64,000 bases of DNA from Tritonibacter aquimaris (GTDB lineage Bacteria; Pseudomonadota; Alphaproteobacteria; Rhodobacterales; Rhodobacteraceae), in the NCBI RefSeq assembly GCF_009617595.1, contig NZ_WIXK01000004.1, forward strand, positions 310,001 through 374,000, given 5' to 3'. Below, piece by piece: positions 45,548 through 54,188 of this stretch; positions within the stretch are counted from its first letter, which is position 1, and each line of letters starts with the position of its first letter. The position numbers and the translations under genes were made by a program. The notes beneath the pieces are model-generated. The model had not been told where the DNA came from and ran no database searches. It saw only the letters and a list, made by a program, of their open reading frames with translations.

Positions 45548-46029
45548 GTGTCCTCTCCGGTTTGTTCTGTTGTCAGCGCGCTGCCGTCTTTGCGGGTGAA
45601 TTCAAAATCGCCACCGGCAAATTTCACCATCAGATCCAGATCTGAATAAAAAGCCGTTTCCGTCTCGGTCCGAGTGCCGATTACAAGAAAGCTCGCGGTG
45701 TCATTGGTATTGTTGATAAAGTGATGTCCGTTTTCTTCGCCCGCTGGGAAAGTGGCGCAATCGCCGGGGGCCATGTCATGCGCGCCGTCATCATCGACCA
45801 GGGTACAAATACCAGCAGTGACCATGACAAATTCATCTTGGTTCATGTGGTAATGACGCAAGGAAGAGGCGGTACCAGGGGCCAAATGGACCAGATTGGC
45901 TCCAAATTGGCTGAGCCCACCAGCATCACCCAGACGCTGGGTGCTGCGCCCCTCGCAAGGGGCTGAGAGTTTGCCGGGATAGGTCGCACCGTGCCGGGTT
46001 GGGATTTTGGAAAGATCAAGCTTTGGCAT
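45544..46029 (-). CDS. Cupin-domain protein inside the beta-oxidation operon
   Basis: The 161-residue protein has a single cupin barrel: motif 1 SSLRHYHMNQDEFVMVTAG gives His-x-His and Glu metal ligands (about 60-80) and motif 2 CATFPAGEENGHHFINN supplies the fourth His. The N-terminal PTRHGATYPGKLSAPCEG is typical of small transcription- or sugar-related cupins, but the function is not known. It overlaps the thiolase stop by one base and the fadJ start by four, so translation of all three genes is coupled. A role tied to acyl-CoA metabolism is inference from position alone. Confidence 0.85.
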   Translation of the reverse strand: MPKLDLSKIPTRHGATYPGKLSAPCEGRSTQRLGDAGGLSQFGANLVHLAPGTASSLRHYHMNQDEFVMVTAGICTLVDDDGAHDMAPGDCATFPAGEENGHHFINNTNDTASFLVIGTRTETETAFYSDLDLMVKFAGGDFEFTRKDGSALTTEQTGEDT

Positions 46030-47240
46030 CAGACCCTCTCAATCACAGTGGCTGCGCCCATACCCGAGGCGATGCAAAGCGTGGCTAGGCCACATTCTTT
46101 GTCCTGACGTTCCAGCTCATCCAGCAGGGTGCCGATGATGATCGCGCCGGTGGCCCCCAGCGGATGCCCCATGGCAATGGAGCCGCCGTTTACATTGACA
46201 ATCGCGGGATCGACCTGAAACGCCTGTTGGAAGCGCAGGACAACAGATGCAAAAGCTTCGTTGACCTCAAAAAGATCAATGTCGCTGATGCTCATGCCGG
46301 TATCGGCAAGGATTTTTTCAGTCACTGGAACCGGCCCGGTCAGCATAATGGTTGGATCAGAGCCGATCTTGGCTGAGGCTTTGATGCGGGCGCGCGGTTT
46401 CAGCCCATGGGCTTCACCAAATGCCTTATCGCCAACCAAAAGCGCGGCAGCGCCATCCACAATGCCCGACGAATTGCCAGCATGGTGGATATGGTTGATC
46501 TTCTCCAGATGCGGGTATTTCAGCATGGCCACCTTATCAAAACCCGGCATCTGTTCGCCGATCATCTGGAAGGCTGGGTTCAGTTTTGCAAGCGCGTCCA
46601 TATCGGTTCCGGGGCGCATGTATTCATCCCGTTCCAGAATGGTGAGCCCGTTTTGATCCATCACGGGGATGATCGATCTTTCAAACCGATTGTCAGCCCA
46701 GGCCGCGGCAGCGCGGCGTTGGGATTCAACCGCAAATGCATCAGCCTCATCGCGGCTGAAGCCATACTCAGTCGCGATAATATCAGCAGAAATCCCCTGT
46801 GGGACAAAATAGCTTTCCATTGCAAGGCTTGGATCAACCGCAATGGCGGCACCGTCCGATCCCATCGGAACCCGGCCCATCATTTCGACACCACCCGCAA
46901 TATAGGCCTGACCTGCACCCCCTTTGATCTGGTTTGCGGCAAGGTTTACCGCTTCAAGGCCCGAGGCGCAGAAACGGTTGATGGAGAGGCCGGGAATGGC
47001 CTCATCCAGATCAGATGCAAGCACCGCCGAGCGGGCAAGACAGCCACCTTGCTCCATGACCTGGGTGACATTGCCCCAGATCACATCCTCTACCACATGC
47101 CCCTCAAGCCCGTTGCGCGATTTCAACGCATTCAGCGTCAGCGCAGACAGGCGCAGCGCTGAAACCTCATGGAGCGCACCATCTTTGCGGCCCTTGCCGC
47201 GCGGGGTGCGAACTGCGTCATAGATAAAGGCGTCTGTCAT
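46029..47240 (-). CDS. fadA: Acetyl-CoA acyltransferase (thiolase)
   Basis: The 403-residue thiolase performs the last beta-oxidation step, splitting 3-ketoacyl-CoA with CoA. The nucleophilic Cys lies in GGCLARSAVLASDL (about 90), the His in VNVNGGSIAMGHPLGATGA, and the second Cys in GLATLCIASGMGAATVIE. These are the typical thiolase I signatures. The ATG at 47240 is preferred to the adjacent one at 47243 by spacing from AAGGA. It directly precedes the cupin gene and follows the GST gene by ten bases. Specificity for short or long chains cannot be told, so the fadA symbol is provisional. Confidence 0.93.
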   Translation of the reverse strand: MTDAFIYDAVRTPRGKGRKDGALHEVSALRLSALTLNALKSRNGLEGHVVEDVIWGNVTQVMEQGGCLARSAVLASDLDEAIPGLSINRFCASGLEAVNLAANQIKGGAGQAYIAGGVEMMGRVPMGSDGAAIAVDPSLAMESYFVPQGISADIIATEYGFSRDEADAFAVESQRRAAAAWADNRFERSIIPVMDQNGLTILERDEYMRPGTDMDALAKLNPAFQMIGEQMPGFDKVAMLKYPHLEKINHIHHAGNSSGIVDGAAALLVGDKAFGEAHGLKPRARIKASAKIGSDPTIMLTGPVPVTEKILADTGMSISDIDLFEVNEAFASVVLRFQQAFQVDPAIVNVNGGSIAMGHPLGATGAIIIGTLLDELERQDKECGLATLCIASGMGAATVIERV

Positions 47241-47250
47241 CATCTTTTCC

Positions 47251-47883
47251 TTATGCGCGATCTGACGGGTTGCCGGGCATCAGATCATAGGGGTGTTTCC
47301 AGCCGGGCAGGTCGCTGACGCGGGTAAGCCAGGCATCGATATGGGGCCAATCTGCCCGATCAAATCCAAAAGGTTCCGGGTAAAACAGGTAGCTGCAGCA
47401 GCTAAGATCCGCATTGGTGATACTGTCGCCTACCATCCACTCGCGCCCCTCAAGATGCGCGTTGAGGGTGGTGAATGCAGCCTTTAGGCGGCCTTGCATA
47501 AAGGTGATGACATCTGCGGGGCGTTTGTCTTCCGGCAGGAAATTCATCAAAAATCGGGTCATGCCAACCTGGCTGGAAAGCTTGTGATTGTCCCACAGGA
47601 CCCAACGCAGCACCTCGTATTTTTCTTCAGCGGTACCGCCAAACTTGCCAGTTTTATCGGTAATGTATTGTTGAATGACGCCGGATTGGCTTAGGGTCAG
47701 ATCCCCGTCCACCATTGTTGGCGCTTCACCCTGTGCGTTGATTTTGCGGAAAGCCTCGCCGCGCGTTTCGCCGTTGAAGAAATCGACATAGACAGGCGCC
47801 CAATCCAGCCCTGAGAGTTCAAGCGCAAGTGCTGCCTTATACGCGTTGCCGCTTTCGCCAAAGCAGTAGAGTTTGATGGTCAT
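47251..47883 (-). CDS. Glutathione S-transferase family protein
   Basis: The 210-residue protein has an N-terminal thioredoxin-like half (IKLYCFGESGNAYKAALALE, then GEAPTMVDGDLTLSQSGVIQ, the usual cis-Pro and glutathione gamma-Glu contacts) and an all-helical C-terminal half (MQGRLKAAFTTLNAHLEGRE, WMVGDSITNADLSCCSYLF). The serine in GESGN is the likely glutathione-activating residue. The ATG at 47883 begins the conserved strand, and the longer frame lies in an intergenic repeat. It sits between the small gene and the thiolase; a role in handling reactive fatty-acid products is only an inference. Confidence 0.92.
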   Translation of the reverse strand: MTIKLYCFGESGNAYKAALALELSGLDWAPVYVDFFNGETRGEAFRKINAQGEAPTMVDGDLTLSQSGVIQQYITDKTGKFGGTAEEKYEVLRWVLWDNHKLSSQVGMTRFLMNFLPEDKRPADVITFMQGRLKAAFTTLNAHLEGREWMVGDSITNADLSCCSYLFYPEPFGFDRADWPHIDAWLTRVSDLPGWKHPYDLMPGNPSDRA

Positions 47884-47937
47884 TGTGCAGTCCTTTGCAA
47901 GCCGTGAATCGGGGGTTTCACACCCCCGCACCCCCGT

Positions 47938-48124
47938 GGAGTATTTATAAAAAGGTGAAGCTGTTGAGAGGAATTTAACCAAAGTGGCAATATTGTGATC
48001 TTGCAGAACAGGCTGGAGAGCTGATGGCTGCAAAAGGTGACGGCGCGCTCTTTCATTTGGCGAAGGCTTGGGATCGGGCGCGCCGCTTTTTCACCTTTTC
48101 TTAAATACTCCCGCCGGAGGCTCC
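47938..48124. repeat. Inverted pair of GGAGTATTTA-type intergenic repeats
   Basis: A 23-base copy GGAGTATTTATAAAAAGGTG (47938-47957, continuing AAG to 47960) and an inverted copy (48085-48112, reading GGGAGTATTTAAGAAAAGGT on the minus strand) share a core GGAGTATTTA..AAAAGGTGAA. They flank about 125 bases. Each is next to a GC hairpin: GGGGGTTTCACACCCCC (47911-47927) and a CCTCCGGCGGGAG arm (48110-48123). The pair lies between the GST and the small gene. This looks like an interspersed intergenic repeat of Rhodobacterales; copy number cannot be judged from this window. Confidence 0.6.
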
Positions 48125-48169
48125 TGCGCGTGCGAAAAGCGGTGAGCCATAGAGGACAGCACAAGCGGT

Positions 48170-48382
48170 TCATCTTTTTCGATCCTCAAGTTCCGCATTA
48201 AAGATCCGCAAACGATGGGTGAGGTTGTCGTGGTTTGTCACACTGTCAAAGTTCTCAAACAGAAAGGACAATGCCTCGCCCTCATCTAGCCCTGCTTCCT
48301 GTGAAAAACGGCGCAAGCGACGATAACCATCTTCGGTCATCGAGATCGGGATACGGCGGGTAAGGCGGAAACGTTTGGGCAT
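48170..48382 (-). CDS. Small conserved-looking protein, unknown function
   Basis: The 70-residue protein begins PKRFRLTRRIPISMTEDGYR and continues RLRRFSQEAGLDEGEALSFL, FENFDSVTNHDNLTHRLRIF and NAELEDRKR. It is basic at the start, then predicted amphipathic helices of the ribbon-helix-helix or CopG-like size, but no clear match is claimed. It lies between the acyl-CoA dehydrogenase and GST genes in the same direction, with 45 bases to the former, so it could be cotranscribed with the beta-oxidation set. The open frame, biased composition and position support it as a gene. Confidence 0.55.
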   Translation of the reverse strand: MPKRFRLTRRIPISMTEDGYRRLRRFSQEAGLDEGEALSFLFENFDSVTNHDNLTHRLRIFNAELEDRKR

Positions 48383-48427
48383 TGTGTCTTTCTAACGTCT
48401 GAACGAAGTGTTGCGACGAACCTGGCC

Positions 48428-50209
48428 TCAGAATGCCTCCGCGTCTAGGGCCATTACCGGGTTAGCGCCGGATTGTATGCGTGCGAGGTGAAGCTTAGTG
48501 GCGGGAAGCTGTCTCGCCATATAGTAGCGCGCGGTTGCCAGTTTGGTCTCATAAAACGCTGCGTCGCCTTGGCCTGTATTCAGCGCCGTTTGCGCAGCCT
48601 GTGCCATACGGGCCCACATCAGTCCAAGGCAGACATGGCCAAAGAGATGCATAAAGTCATAAGAGCCTGCGAGTGCGTGATTGGGGTTTTTCATCCCGTT
48701 CTGCATGAAATACATCCCCGCCGCCTGTAGATCCTTGGAGGCGGATTTCAGCGGTTCAATGAAGGTGGTTTTGAATTCATCTGATGTTGCACCAGCCGTG
48801 GCGCAGAAATCTTTTACCAGTTCAAAAAACGCCATGACGTGTTTGCCGCCATCCTGGCCGAGTTTACGACCAACCAGATCCAGCGCCTGTACGCCGTTTG
48901 CGCCTTCATAGATCATGGTGATGCGGGCATCGCGGCTGAACTGGGACATGCCCCATTCCTCGATATAGCCATGACCACCGTAGACCTGCTGCGCCTGGAC
49001 GCACATGTCATAGCCTTTGTCAGTGAGAAACCCCTTTAGAACGGGGGTCATCAATGAGATCAGCCCCTCGGCGGCCGCATCGCCCGACCGGTGGGATTGA
49101 TCTATGAGCATTGCGCCCCACAGCAAGAAGGCCCGCGCGCCTTCGGTGAAGCTTTTCTGATCCATCAGGTTGCGGCGGATGTCCGGGTGTACAATCAGCG
49201 GGTCCGCAGGCCCATCGGGGTTCTTAACGTCGGTTACATCGCGCCCCTGCAGCCGGTCTTTGGCGTAATCCACTGCGTTCTGATAGGCGGCTTCTGCCTG
49301 GGCGAGGCCTTGCATTGCAACACCAAGGCGCGCTTCGTTCATCATGGTGAACATGGCGCGCATGCCCTTGTGTTCCTGACCAAGCAGATACCCCGTCGCA
49401 CCGTCATAGTTCATCACACAGGTGGAATTACCGTGGATGCCCATCTTCTCTTCGATTTTGCCAACCGAGACCGCGTTTCGATCCCCCAATGTGCCATCTT
49501 CTGCCGCATGGATCTTGGGAACAATAAACAGCGACACGCCTTTGATCCCATCGGGGCCGCCTGGGATCTTGGCCAGAACCAGATGGATGACATTTTCCGC
49601 CAGATCGTGATCCCCAGCTGAGATAAAGATCTTCTGCCCGGTGATCTTATAGCTGCCATCTGTCTGTGGTTCCGCCTTGGTGCGCATCAGACCAAGATCA
49701 GTGCCGCAGTGGGGCTCTGTCAGGTTCATGGTGCCGGTCCAGTCGCAATTCACCATCTTGGGCAGATAGGTGTTTTTCTGCGCGTCTGTACCATGGGCAA
49801 GAATAGCAGAAGCCGCACCATGGGTGAGACCCTGATACATAGTGAAGGCCTGATTGGCGCCAGAGAAGAATTCACCCACCGCTGTGCCGATAAGGTAGGG
49901 CATAGCCTGGCCACCATAGGCCTCGGGCAGATCAATACCCGGCCAGCCGCCGTCTTTCATCTGCTCGAACGCGGCTTTGAACCCGGTGGGGGTTGTCACA
50001 ACACCATTTTCAAAGCGGCAACCTTCGAGATCCCCAACCCTATTTAATGGCTGCAGCACATCAGAGGCGATTTTGCCCGCTTCGTTCAAAATGGCAGAGG
50101 TGAAGTCAGCCTCCAGATCCGCATAGCCGTGTATGTCAGTACCTGTGATCTGCAACACCTCATGCAGCAGAAATTGAACGTCCTGTATTGGGGCAGTGTA
50201 ACGGGGCAT
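48428..50209 (-). CDS. Acyl-CoA dehydrogenase, long (about 590-residue) type
   Basis: The 593-residue flavoenzyme makes the trans-2-enoyl-CoA in beta-oxidation. The N-terminal and central domains show [20 protein letters not shown] and [14 protein letters not shown], the FAD region. The C-terminal domain has [20 protein letters not shown] and [20 protein letters not shown], where the Glu of YEG is the likely catalytic base. The extra C-terminal roughly 120 residues are the usual extension of this type, shared by DmdC enzymes of DMSP demethylation, so a methylmercaptopropionyl-CoA substrate cannot be excluded. It follows merR by 27 bases. With fadJ and thiolase nearby, general fatty-acid oxidation is the simplest role. 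Confidence 0.93.
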   Translation of the reverse strand: MPRYTAPIQDVQFLLHEVLQITGTDIHGYADLEADFTSAILNEAGKIASDVLQPLNRVGDLEGCRFENGVVTTPTGFKAAFEQMKDGGWPGIDLPEAYGGQAMPYLIGTAVGEFFSGANQAFTMYQGLTHGAASAILAHGTDAQKNTYLPKMVNCDWTGTMNLTEPHCGTDLGLMRTKAEPQTDGSYKITGQKIFISAGDHDLAENVIHLVLAKIPGGPDGIKGVSLFIVPKIHAAEDGTLGDRNAVSVGKIEEKMGIHGNSTCVMNYDGATGYLLGQEHKGMRAMFTMMNEARLGVAMQGLAQAEAAYQNAVDYAKDRLQGRDVTDVKNPDGPADPLIVHPDIRRNLMDQKSFTEGARAFLLWGAMLIDQSHRSGDAAAEGLISLMTPVLKGFLTDKGYDMCVQAQQVYGGHGYIEEWGMSQFSRDARITMIYEGANGVQALDLVGRKLGQDGGKHVMAFFELVKDFCATAGATSDEFKTTFIEPLKSASKDLQAAGMYFMQNGMKNPNHALAGSYDFMHLFGHVCLGLMWARMAQAAQTALNTGQGDAAFYETKLATARYYMARQLPATKLHLARIQSGANPVMALDAEAF

Positions 50210-50236
50210 GGCAAATCTCCGTCTGTTGAATACCGG

Positions 50237-50632
50237 TTAAGGGGTCGCTGCGGATTTGAGAGAGGAGATCATCTTTTCTCCCCAGCGCAGCTGTTCTTTT
50301 AAATCGTCTATAGCGAGGGTCAGCTCATCGCGTTGCTGTTCCATCTCTGTCAGCCGCTCACAGGCGGCCTTATAGGTGCGGCTCAGCTGGGTTAGTTGCA
50401 GATCGTCTGCGTGATACAGATCCAGCAGTTGACCGATCTCTTCGAGACTGAAGCCAAACCGCTTGCCGCGTTTGATCAGTTTCAATCGCGCCCGGTCCTG
50501 TTTGGTAAACAATCTGCGTTGCCCATCCCGGATCGGGGACAGCAGCGCCTTGGATTCATAAAAGCGCAAAGTACGGGGGGTGACGTCAAAGGCGTCACAC
50601 ATCTCGCGTATTGTCAGTGTCTCTTCGCTCAT
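50237..50632 (-). CDS. MerR-family transcriptional regulator (first of a tandem pair)
   Basis: The 131-residue regulator has an N-terminal winged HTH (TIREMCDAFDVTPRTLRFYE, SKALLSPIRDGQRRLFTKQD, RARLKLIKRGKRFGFSLEEI) followed by a coiled coil (about 90-125). There is no Cys metal site as in metal-sensing members, so a small-molecule or acyl-CoA ligand is more likely. It is the first gene upstream of the acyl-CoA dehydrogenase, with 27 bases between, and its promoter region holds the candidate operator at 50711-50725. Regulators of this kind (LiuR group) control acyl-CoA and branched-chain catabolism. Ligand and targets are inferred. Confidence 0.88.
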   Translation of the reverse strand: MSEETLTIREMCDAFDVTPRTLRFYESKALLSPIRDGQRRLFTKQDRARLKLIKRGKRFGFSLEEIGQLLDLYHADDLQLTQLSRTYKAACERLTEMEQQRDELTLAIDDLKEQLRWGEKMISSLKSAATP

Positions 50633-50710
50633 GATGGTCTGCACCTGCGTCGGTTCACCTCGGGAGACAGCCAAACGAGGCAGTCTCTTCTATACATATA
50701 GGGATGAACC

Positions 50711-50725
50711 TTGACGTTTACGTAA
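50711..50725. promoter_or_regulatory. ACGT-type inverted repeat, candidate MerR operator
   Basis: TTGACGTTTACGTAA is an imperfect 15-base inverted repeat 79-93 bases upstream of the first merR start. Just beyond it, ACGTACGT-like copies continue (CGTACGTCACGTCAC, 50727-50742). ACGT-containing palindromes of this look are known operators of LiuR-type MerR regulators. It lies in the 192-base gap between the two merR genes and would serve the merR-acyl-CoA dehydrogenase operon. Confidence 0.55.
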
Positions 50726-50824
50726 CTCGTACGTCACGTCACTTTGGAAGGGACGCAGCGGCGCAATCAAAAATACCCGGCGTCGCGTGGACACCGGGTG
50801 TAAGACATTTCCAAGATGGGGCGC

Positions 50825-51196
50825 TTATTCTTTCACCAGCTCTTCGGTTGTGGCGCGCAACTCAGTGAGTTCATCAAGCGCCTGTGCAATCTGCACCTTT
50901 TGTTGGCTCAGCTCTTTGATCTGGCGATCTGCCATTTCCAAAAACGCCTTCAGCTGCGCCTGCGTGCCCTGATCTTCGTAGATCATCAGCCACTGGCGCA
51001 TCTCTTCCAGCTGAAAGCCAAAACGACGTCCGCGTAGGATCAAGGTCATTCGTGCCCGCTCACGCGCACCGTAAAACCGGCTGCGCCCTTCGCGCCGCGG
51101 CTCGATCAGTTCGATGTACTCGTAATAGCGAAGCGTTCGCGGGGTGACTTCAAACTCCGCGCACATCTCCTTGAATGACAATTCATTTGTGGTCAT
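50825..51196 (-). CDS. MerR-family transcriptional regulator (second of the pair)
   Basis: The 123-residue regulator is a paralogue of its downstream neighbour: SFKEMCAEFEVTPRTLRYYE, YIELIEPRREGRSRFYGARE, RARMTLILRGRRFGFQLEEM, followed by a coiled coil (AFLEMADRQIKELSQQKVQI). The HTH parts of the two proteins are closely similar, which suggests tandem duplication. The ATG at 51196 has an AGGGAG site ahead and the longer frame is not used. It is divergent from the PaaI-type thioesterases with a candidate operator (51275-51289) between them. No cysteines suitable for metal sensing are seen. Confidence 0.88.
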   Translation of the reverse strand: MTTNELSFKEMCAEFEVTPRTLRYYEYIELIEPRREGRSRFYGARERARMTLILRGRRFGFQLEEMRQWLMIYEDQGTQAQLKAFLEMADRQIKELSQQKVQIAQALDELTELRATTEELVKE

Positions 51197-51274
51197 TCTA
51201 ATTCTCCCTTGCGCGTAACCTAGGCTTGGTTTTTTCCGAGTGCAATAACACATGGGCTTCTTTAAAACAGTAAG

Positions 51275-51289
51275 TCACATCAAACGTGA
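51275..51289. promoter_or_regulatory. Inverted repeat between merR and thioesterase genes
   Basis: TCACATCAAACGTGA has arms TCACAT and ACGTGA (one mismatch) around CAA. It lies in the 110-base divergent region, 18 bases before the thioesterase start at 51307. It resembles the ACGT core at 50711-50725. Control of the thioesterases by the neighbouring MerR protein is an inference. Confidence 0.4.
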
Positions 51290-51306
51290 TAAATTTGGAG
51301 ACAGCT

Positions 51307-51729
51307 ATGGATGCATTACTCGAAGAGGCGCGTGCGCTGGTCTTGCAGCTGCCGCATTCCAAGGCGCTGGGCATGCATCTGATCTCCTGTGGTGGCGGAG
51401 AGGCGGCGATAGAGATGCCGTATGATGAAAAACTCATCGGTGATCCCGTCTCACGGGTTATTCATGGTGGTGCGGTCTCGGCGCTGATGGACACCTGTTG
51501 CGGCGCGGCGGTTCTGTTTCATCCCAGTCGGCCGATCAGCACTGCAACCATTGATCTGCGCATCGACTATATGCGCAGTGCAACGCCGGGGCAGACGATT
51601 GTGGCCGAAGCCACCTGCCATCAGGTGACGCGTTCTGTTGCCTTTGTGCGCGCTGTTGCCATGGATGACGATCGCGCCAACCCGGTGGCCACCGCAACCG
51701 GAGCCTTTACCGTGGAGACAAACGCATGA
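51307..51729 (+). CDS. PaaI-type hotdog thioesterase 1
   Basis: The 140-residue protein is a hotdog-fold acyl-CoA thioesterase of the PaaI group: the catalytic helix starts RVIHGGAVSALMDTCCGAAV (HGG motif, about 55-75), with ATIDLRIDYMRSATPGQTIV forming the central strands. It would release free acids from acyl-CoA, as PaaI relieves CoA trapping in phenylacetate breakdown. The ATG at 51307 follows GGAG. Its stop overlaps the start of the second thioesterase by four bases (ATGA). Confidence 0.87.
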   Translation: MDALLEEARALVLQLPHSKALGMHLISCGGGEAAIEMPYDEKLIGDPVSRVIHGGAVSALMDTCCGAAVLFHPSRPISTATIDLRIDYMRSATPGQTIVAEATCHQVTRSVAFVRAVAMDDDRANPVATATGAFTVETNA

Positions 51730-52238
51730 GCCGCCCCCAGCCTGAACCTGTACAGCAGGTCAAAAACCGGCGCGATGCAGCGCTGGGCGCATTGGTGGCC
51801 TCGGTGCCTTATATTCAGTTTCTGGGGATCACCTTTGATCGGCGCGGCAATGAACTGACGGCGCAGTTGAATTTTGATGATAAGCTGATCGGGAACCCCC
51901 GTCTTCCGGCGCTGCACGGCGGGGCAACCGCCGCGTTTCTGGAAGTAACCGCGATGATCACATTGCATTGGACGGTTCTTTGGGAGCAGATCGAAAGCGG
52001 CGCGCTTGATCCAGAAGAAATGGCGCGTGGTCTCATCCCACGTCACCCCAAGACCATTGATTTCAGTGTGGATTATCTGCGCTCAGGACTGCCACGAGAT
52101 GCCTATGCGCGGGCTCGGGTGTGGCGCTCTGGTCGTCGCTTTGCCTCTGTTCATGTTGAGGCCTGGCAGGACAACAAAGAAAAACTTTTGGCCCAGGCCA
52201 CAGGTCATTTCCTGATGTCAGAAGGAGAGGCCGCCTAA
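51726..52238 (+). CDS. PaaI-type hotdog thioesterase 2
   Basis: The 170-residue paralogue has the same motif RLPALHGGATAAFLEVTAMI and KTIDFSVDYLRSGLPRDAYA, with an extra 25-30-residue loop (WEQIESGALDPEEMARGLI). The two hotdog proteins are encoded in tandem with ATGA overlap, so a heteromeric or double-hotdog assembly is possible. The divergent MerR suggests a regulated role linked to the beta-oxidation genes next door. Substrates are unknown. Confidence 0.85.
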   Translation: MSRPQPEPVQQVKNRRDAALGALVASVPYIQFLGITFDRRGNELTAQLNFDDKLIGNPRLPALHGGATAAFLEVTAMITLHWTVLWEQIESGALDPEEMARGLIPRHPKTIDFSVDYLRSGLPRDAYARARVWRSGRRFASVHVEAWQDNKEKLLAQATGHFLMSEGEAA

Positions 52239-52247
52239 AGCGGCCTC
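52227..52247. terminator. Stem-loop spanning the thioesterase stop codon
   Basis: GAGGCCGC-CTAAA-GCGGCCTC is a perfect 8-bp stem whose loop holds the TAA stop of the second thioesterase. It sits between this gene and the convergent arsC-like gene. There is no T tract. Confidence 0.45.
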
Positions 52248-52254
52248 AACCCTG

Positions 52255-52599
52255 TTAATCCAGCAGTGCTGCAAGCGCCTCGGTTGGGCGGCCAATGCTG
52301 GCTTTGTCGCGCGTAAACGCAATAGGGCGTTCAATCAGGGCAGGGTGGTCCGCCATTGCTTGCAACAATACGTCTTCGCTGTTTTCTGCGCTTAGCCCCA
52401 GTTCTTTGAACAGGGCGTCTTTGTTGCGCATCATATCAATCGCTTTTACGCCCAGCATGTCGCGCACGCGGGTCAGCTCTTCGCGTGTGGGGCCATCTTT
52501 TTGATAAAGGCGCACGTCGATTTCAGCGCCTTTTTCTTCAAAAAACGCAAGCCCTGCGCGCGATTTCGAACAGCGTGGATTATGCCAATAGGTGATCAC
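52255..52599 (-). CDS. ArsC/Spx-family reductase-like protein
   Basis: The 114-residue thioredoxin-fold protein carries the ArsC motif [20 protein letters not shown] with the single active Cys (about 10) and the Arg-containing [17 protein letters not shown]. Glutaredoxin-linked arsenate reductase (ArsC) and YfgD-like proteins share this pattern and cannot be told apart here. The start is GTG at 52599, sharing GTGA with the pyrD stop, so translation is coupled to pyrD. No other arsenic genes are nearby, so a housekeeping role in the pyrD operon is as likely as arsenate reduction. Confidence 0.88.
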   Translation of the reverse strand: MITYWHNPRCSKSRAGLAFFEEKGAEIDVRLYQKDGPTREELTRVRDMLGVKAIDMMRNKDALFKELGLSAENSEDVLLQAMADHPALIERPIAFTRDKASIGRPTEALAALLD

Positions 52600-53654
52600 A
52601 GCCAGTCTCCCTGTTTGCTGCCCACTGCATCTGCAACGGTTGCAAACCCATCGCGCGCCAGCAGCTGGTCCAGACCGGTGGCAATCTCAGACGCCAGGCT
52701 AATGCCGCCATAGACCATCGCAGTGTAAAACTGCACTGTTGAAGCCCCGGCGCAGATCTTGGCATAGGCCTGTTCAGCGGTGCTGATGCCGCCCACGCCC
52801 ATCAGCGGTACATCCCCATTTAGACGGGACGAAAGCTGCGCCAGAATGCGAGTGGATTTTTCAAAAAGCGGCGCACCAGAAAGCCCGCCCGCCTCATCAC
52901 GATGTGCACTTTGCAATCCATCGCGCGACAAGGTTGTATTGGTGGTGATCACCGCATCAATACCAGTTTCGCGCGCCACTGCTGCGATGTCATCCAGCTC
53001 GTCCAGTGTCAGATCCGGGGCGATTTTTAAAAACACGGGTACGCGCCGCGCAAGACCTTCGCGTACATCAATCACACCGTTCAAAAGCGCGCTCAACGCG
53101 TCTTTGCCTTGCAGGTCGCGCAGCTTTTCGGTGTTGGGCGATGAAACATTCACCGTGGCAAAATCCAGATGTGCACCACAATGAGCCAGCACTTTGGCAA
53201 AATCTGCGGCGCGGTCGTCGCTGTCTTTGTTGGCCCCAAGGTTCAGGCCAATCACCGCGTCTTTTGGGCGTTTGGCCAAACGTGCGCCGATCACCTCCAT
53301 GCCCTCGTTGTTAAAACCAAAGCGGTTGATCGCGGCGCGGTCTTCGCTCAGGCGAAACAGGCGTGGTTTTGGGTTGCCGGGCTGCGGACGTGGAGTGGCG
53401 GCACCCACCTCAATAAAGCCAAACCCCGCCTGGCTGAGCGGCGCAAGTGCTTCGGCGTTTTTGTCAAACCCCGCCGCAAGGCCCACCGGGTTTGGCAGAT
53501 CAATGCCTGCAAATCGGGTTTTCAGTCGCGCGGATGTGACCGGGCCAGGCGTGGGCGCGAGGCCGGATTTCAAAGCTGAGATCGACAGCCCATGCGCGGC
53601 CTCTGGATCCATCTTATGCAGCGCCTTGAGGGCGAGTTTTTCGGTAAGTTTCAT
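52596..53654 (-). CDS. pyrD: Dihydroorotate dehydrogenase (quinone), class 2
   Basis: The 352-residue membrane-associated flavoenzyme oxidises dihydroorotate to orotate with quinone in pyrimidine synthesis. The class 2 hallmarks are seen: an N-terminal amphipathic helix ([20 protein letters not shown]), [17 protein letters not shown], the catalytic Ser in [26 protein letters not shown]-like Lys/Asn region and [20 protein letters not shown] for FMN phosphate. The ATG at 53654 is preceded by AAGGTGG; the longer frame is antisense to DUF952. It follows the DUF952 gene by ten bases and precedes arsC, a conserved order in Rhodobacterales. Confidence 0.96.
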   Translation of the reverse strand: MKLTEKLALKALHKMDPEAAHGLSISALKSGLAPTPGPVTSARLKTRFAGIDLPNPVGLAAGFDKNAEALAPLSQAGFGFIEVGAATPRPQPGNPKPRLFRLSEDRAAINRFGFNNEGMEVIGARLAKRPKDAVIGLNLGANKDSDDRAADFAKVLAHCGAHLDFATVNVSSPNTEKLRDLQGKDALSALLNGVIDVREGLARRVPVFLKIAPDLTLDELDDIAAVARETGIDAVITTNTTLSRDGLQSAHRDEAGGLSGAPLFEKSTRILAQLSSRLNGDVPLMGVGGISTAEQAYAKICAGASTVQFYTAMVYGGISLASEIATGLDQLLARDGFATVADAVGSKQGDWL

Positions 53655-53664
53655 CACGCCACCT

Positions 53665-54003
53665 TTATTTGGTATCAGCCGGGAAAACATGTGCACCGTC
53701 CACAAACGGCAAGGGTTTGCTCCACAGGATGTCATCCATGCGCAGCACGCGATAGAGATGCGGGAACAATGCGCCACCACGTGATACTTCCCATTTCAGC
53801 GCATCACCCAAGCTGTCGGCGTCGACGGCCAACAGAAACAGTCCTTCTTCACCTGCAAAATGCTTGGCGGCGGTTTCAGCGGCCTGTGCAGCGGTGGAAA
53901 AATGTACAAACCCATCGGCAAGATCCACGGGAGCGCCCTGTGTTTCACCCTTGGTCTGCAACGCAGCCCATTCGTCCTGGCGGAAAATCTTATATATCAG
54001 CAT
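53665..54003 (-). CDS. DUF952 family protein
   Basis: The 112-residue protein begins [20 protein letters not shown], then [20 protein letters not shown] and [20 protein letters not shown]. These are the conserved landmarks of DUF952, including the [10 protein letters not shown] segment with His and Thr. The family has an ADP-ribosyltransferase-like fold in solved members, but function is not established. The ATG at 54003 opens the family's usual start; one five codons earlier is possible. It is the promoter-proximal gene of the pyrD operon. Confidence 0.86.
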   Translation of the reverse strand: MLIYKIFRQDEWAALQTKGETQGAPVDLADGFVHFSTAAQAAETAAKHFAGEEGLFLLAVDADSLGDALKWEVSRGGALFPHLYRVLRMDDILWSKPLPFVDGAHVFPADTK

Positions 54004-54188
54004 GCGGCTCTGATGCACCTAGGGCTCGCGTGGGTCAAGAGGTAGGCGCTTTTGCGCCATCGATATCTTGCGCTTGATGTCTTTGCAGATTTTTTGACCA
54101 TTTGGTTTGAAAAATGTCGCGCTTTGGCCCAGAGTTTTGGTGAATTGGACCTCTGGCTGAGGCCCTTTCCAAGACAGGGAGTTTACGC

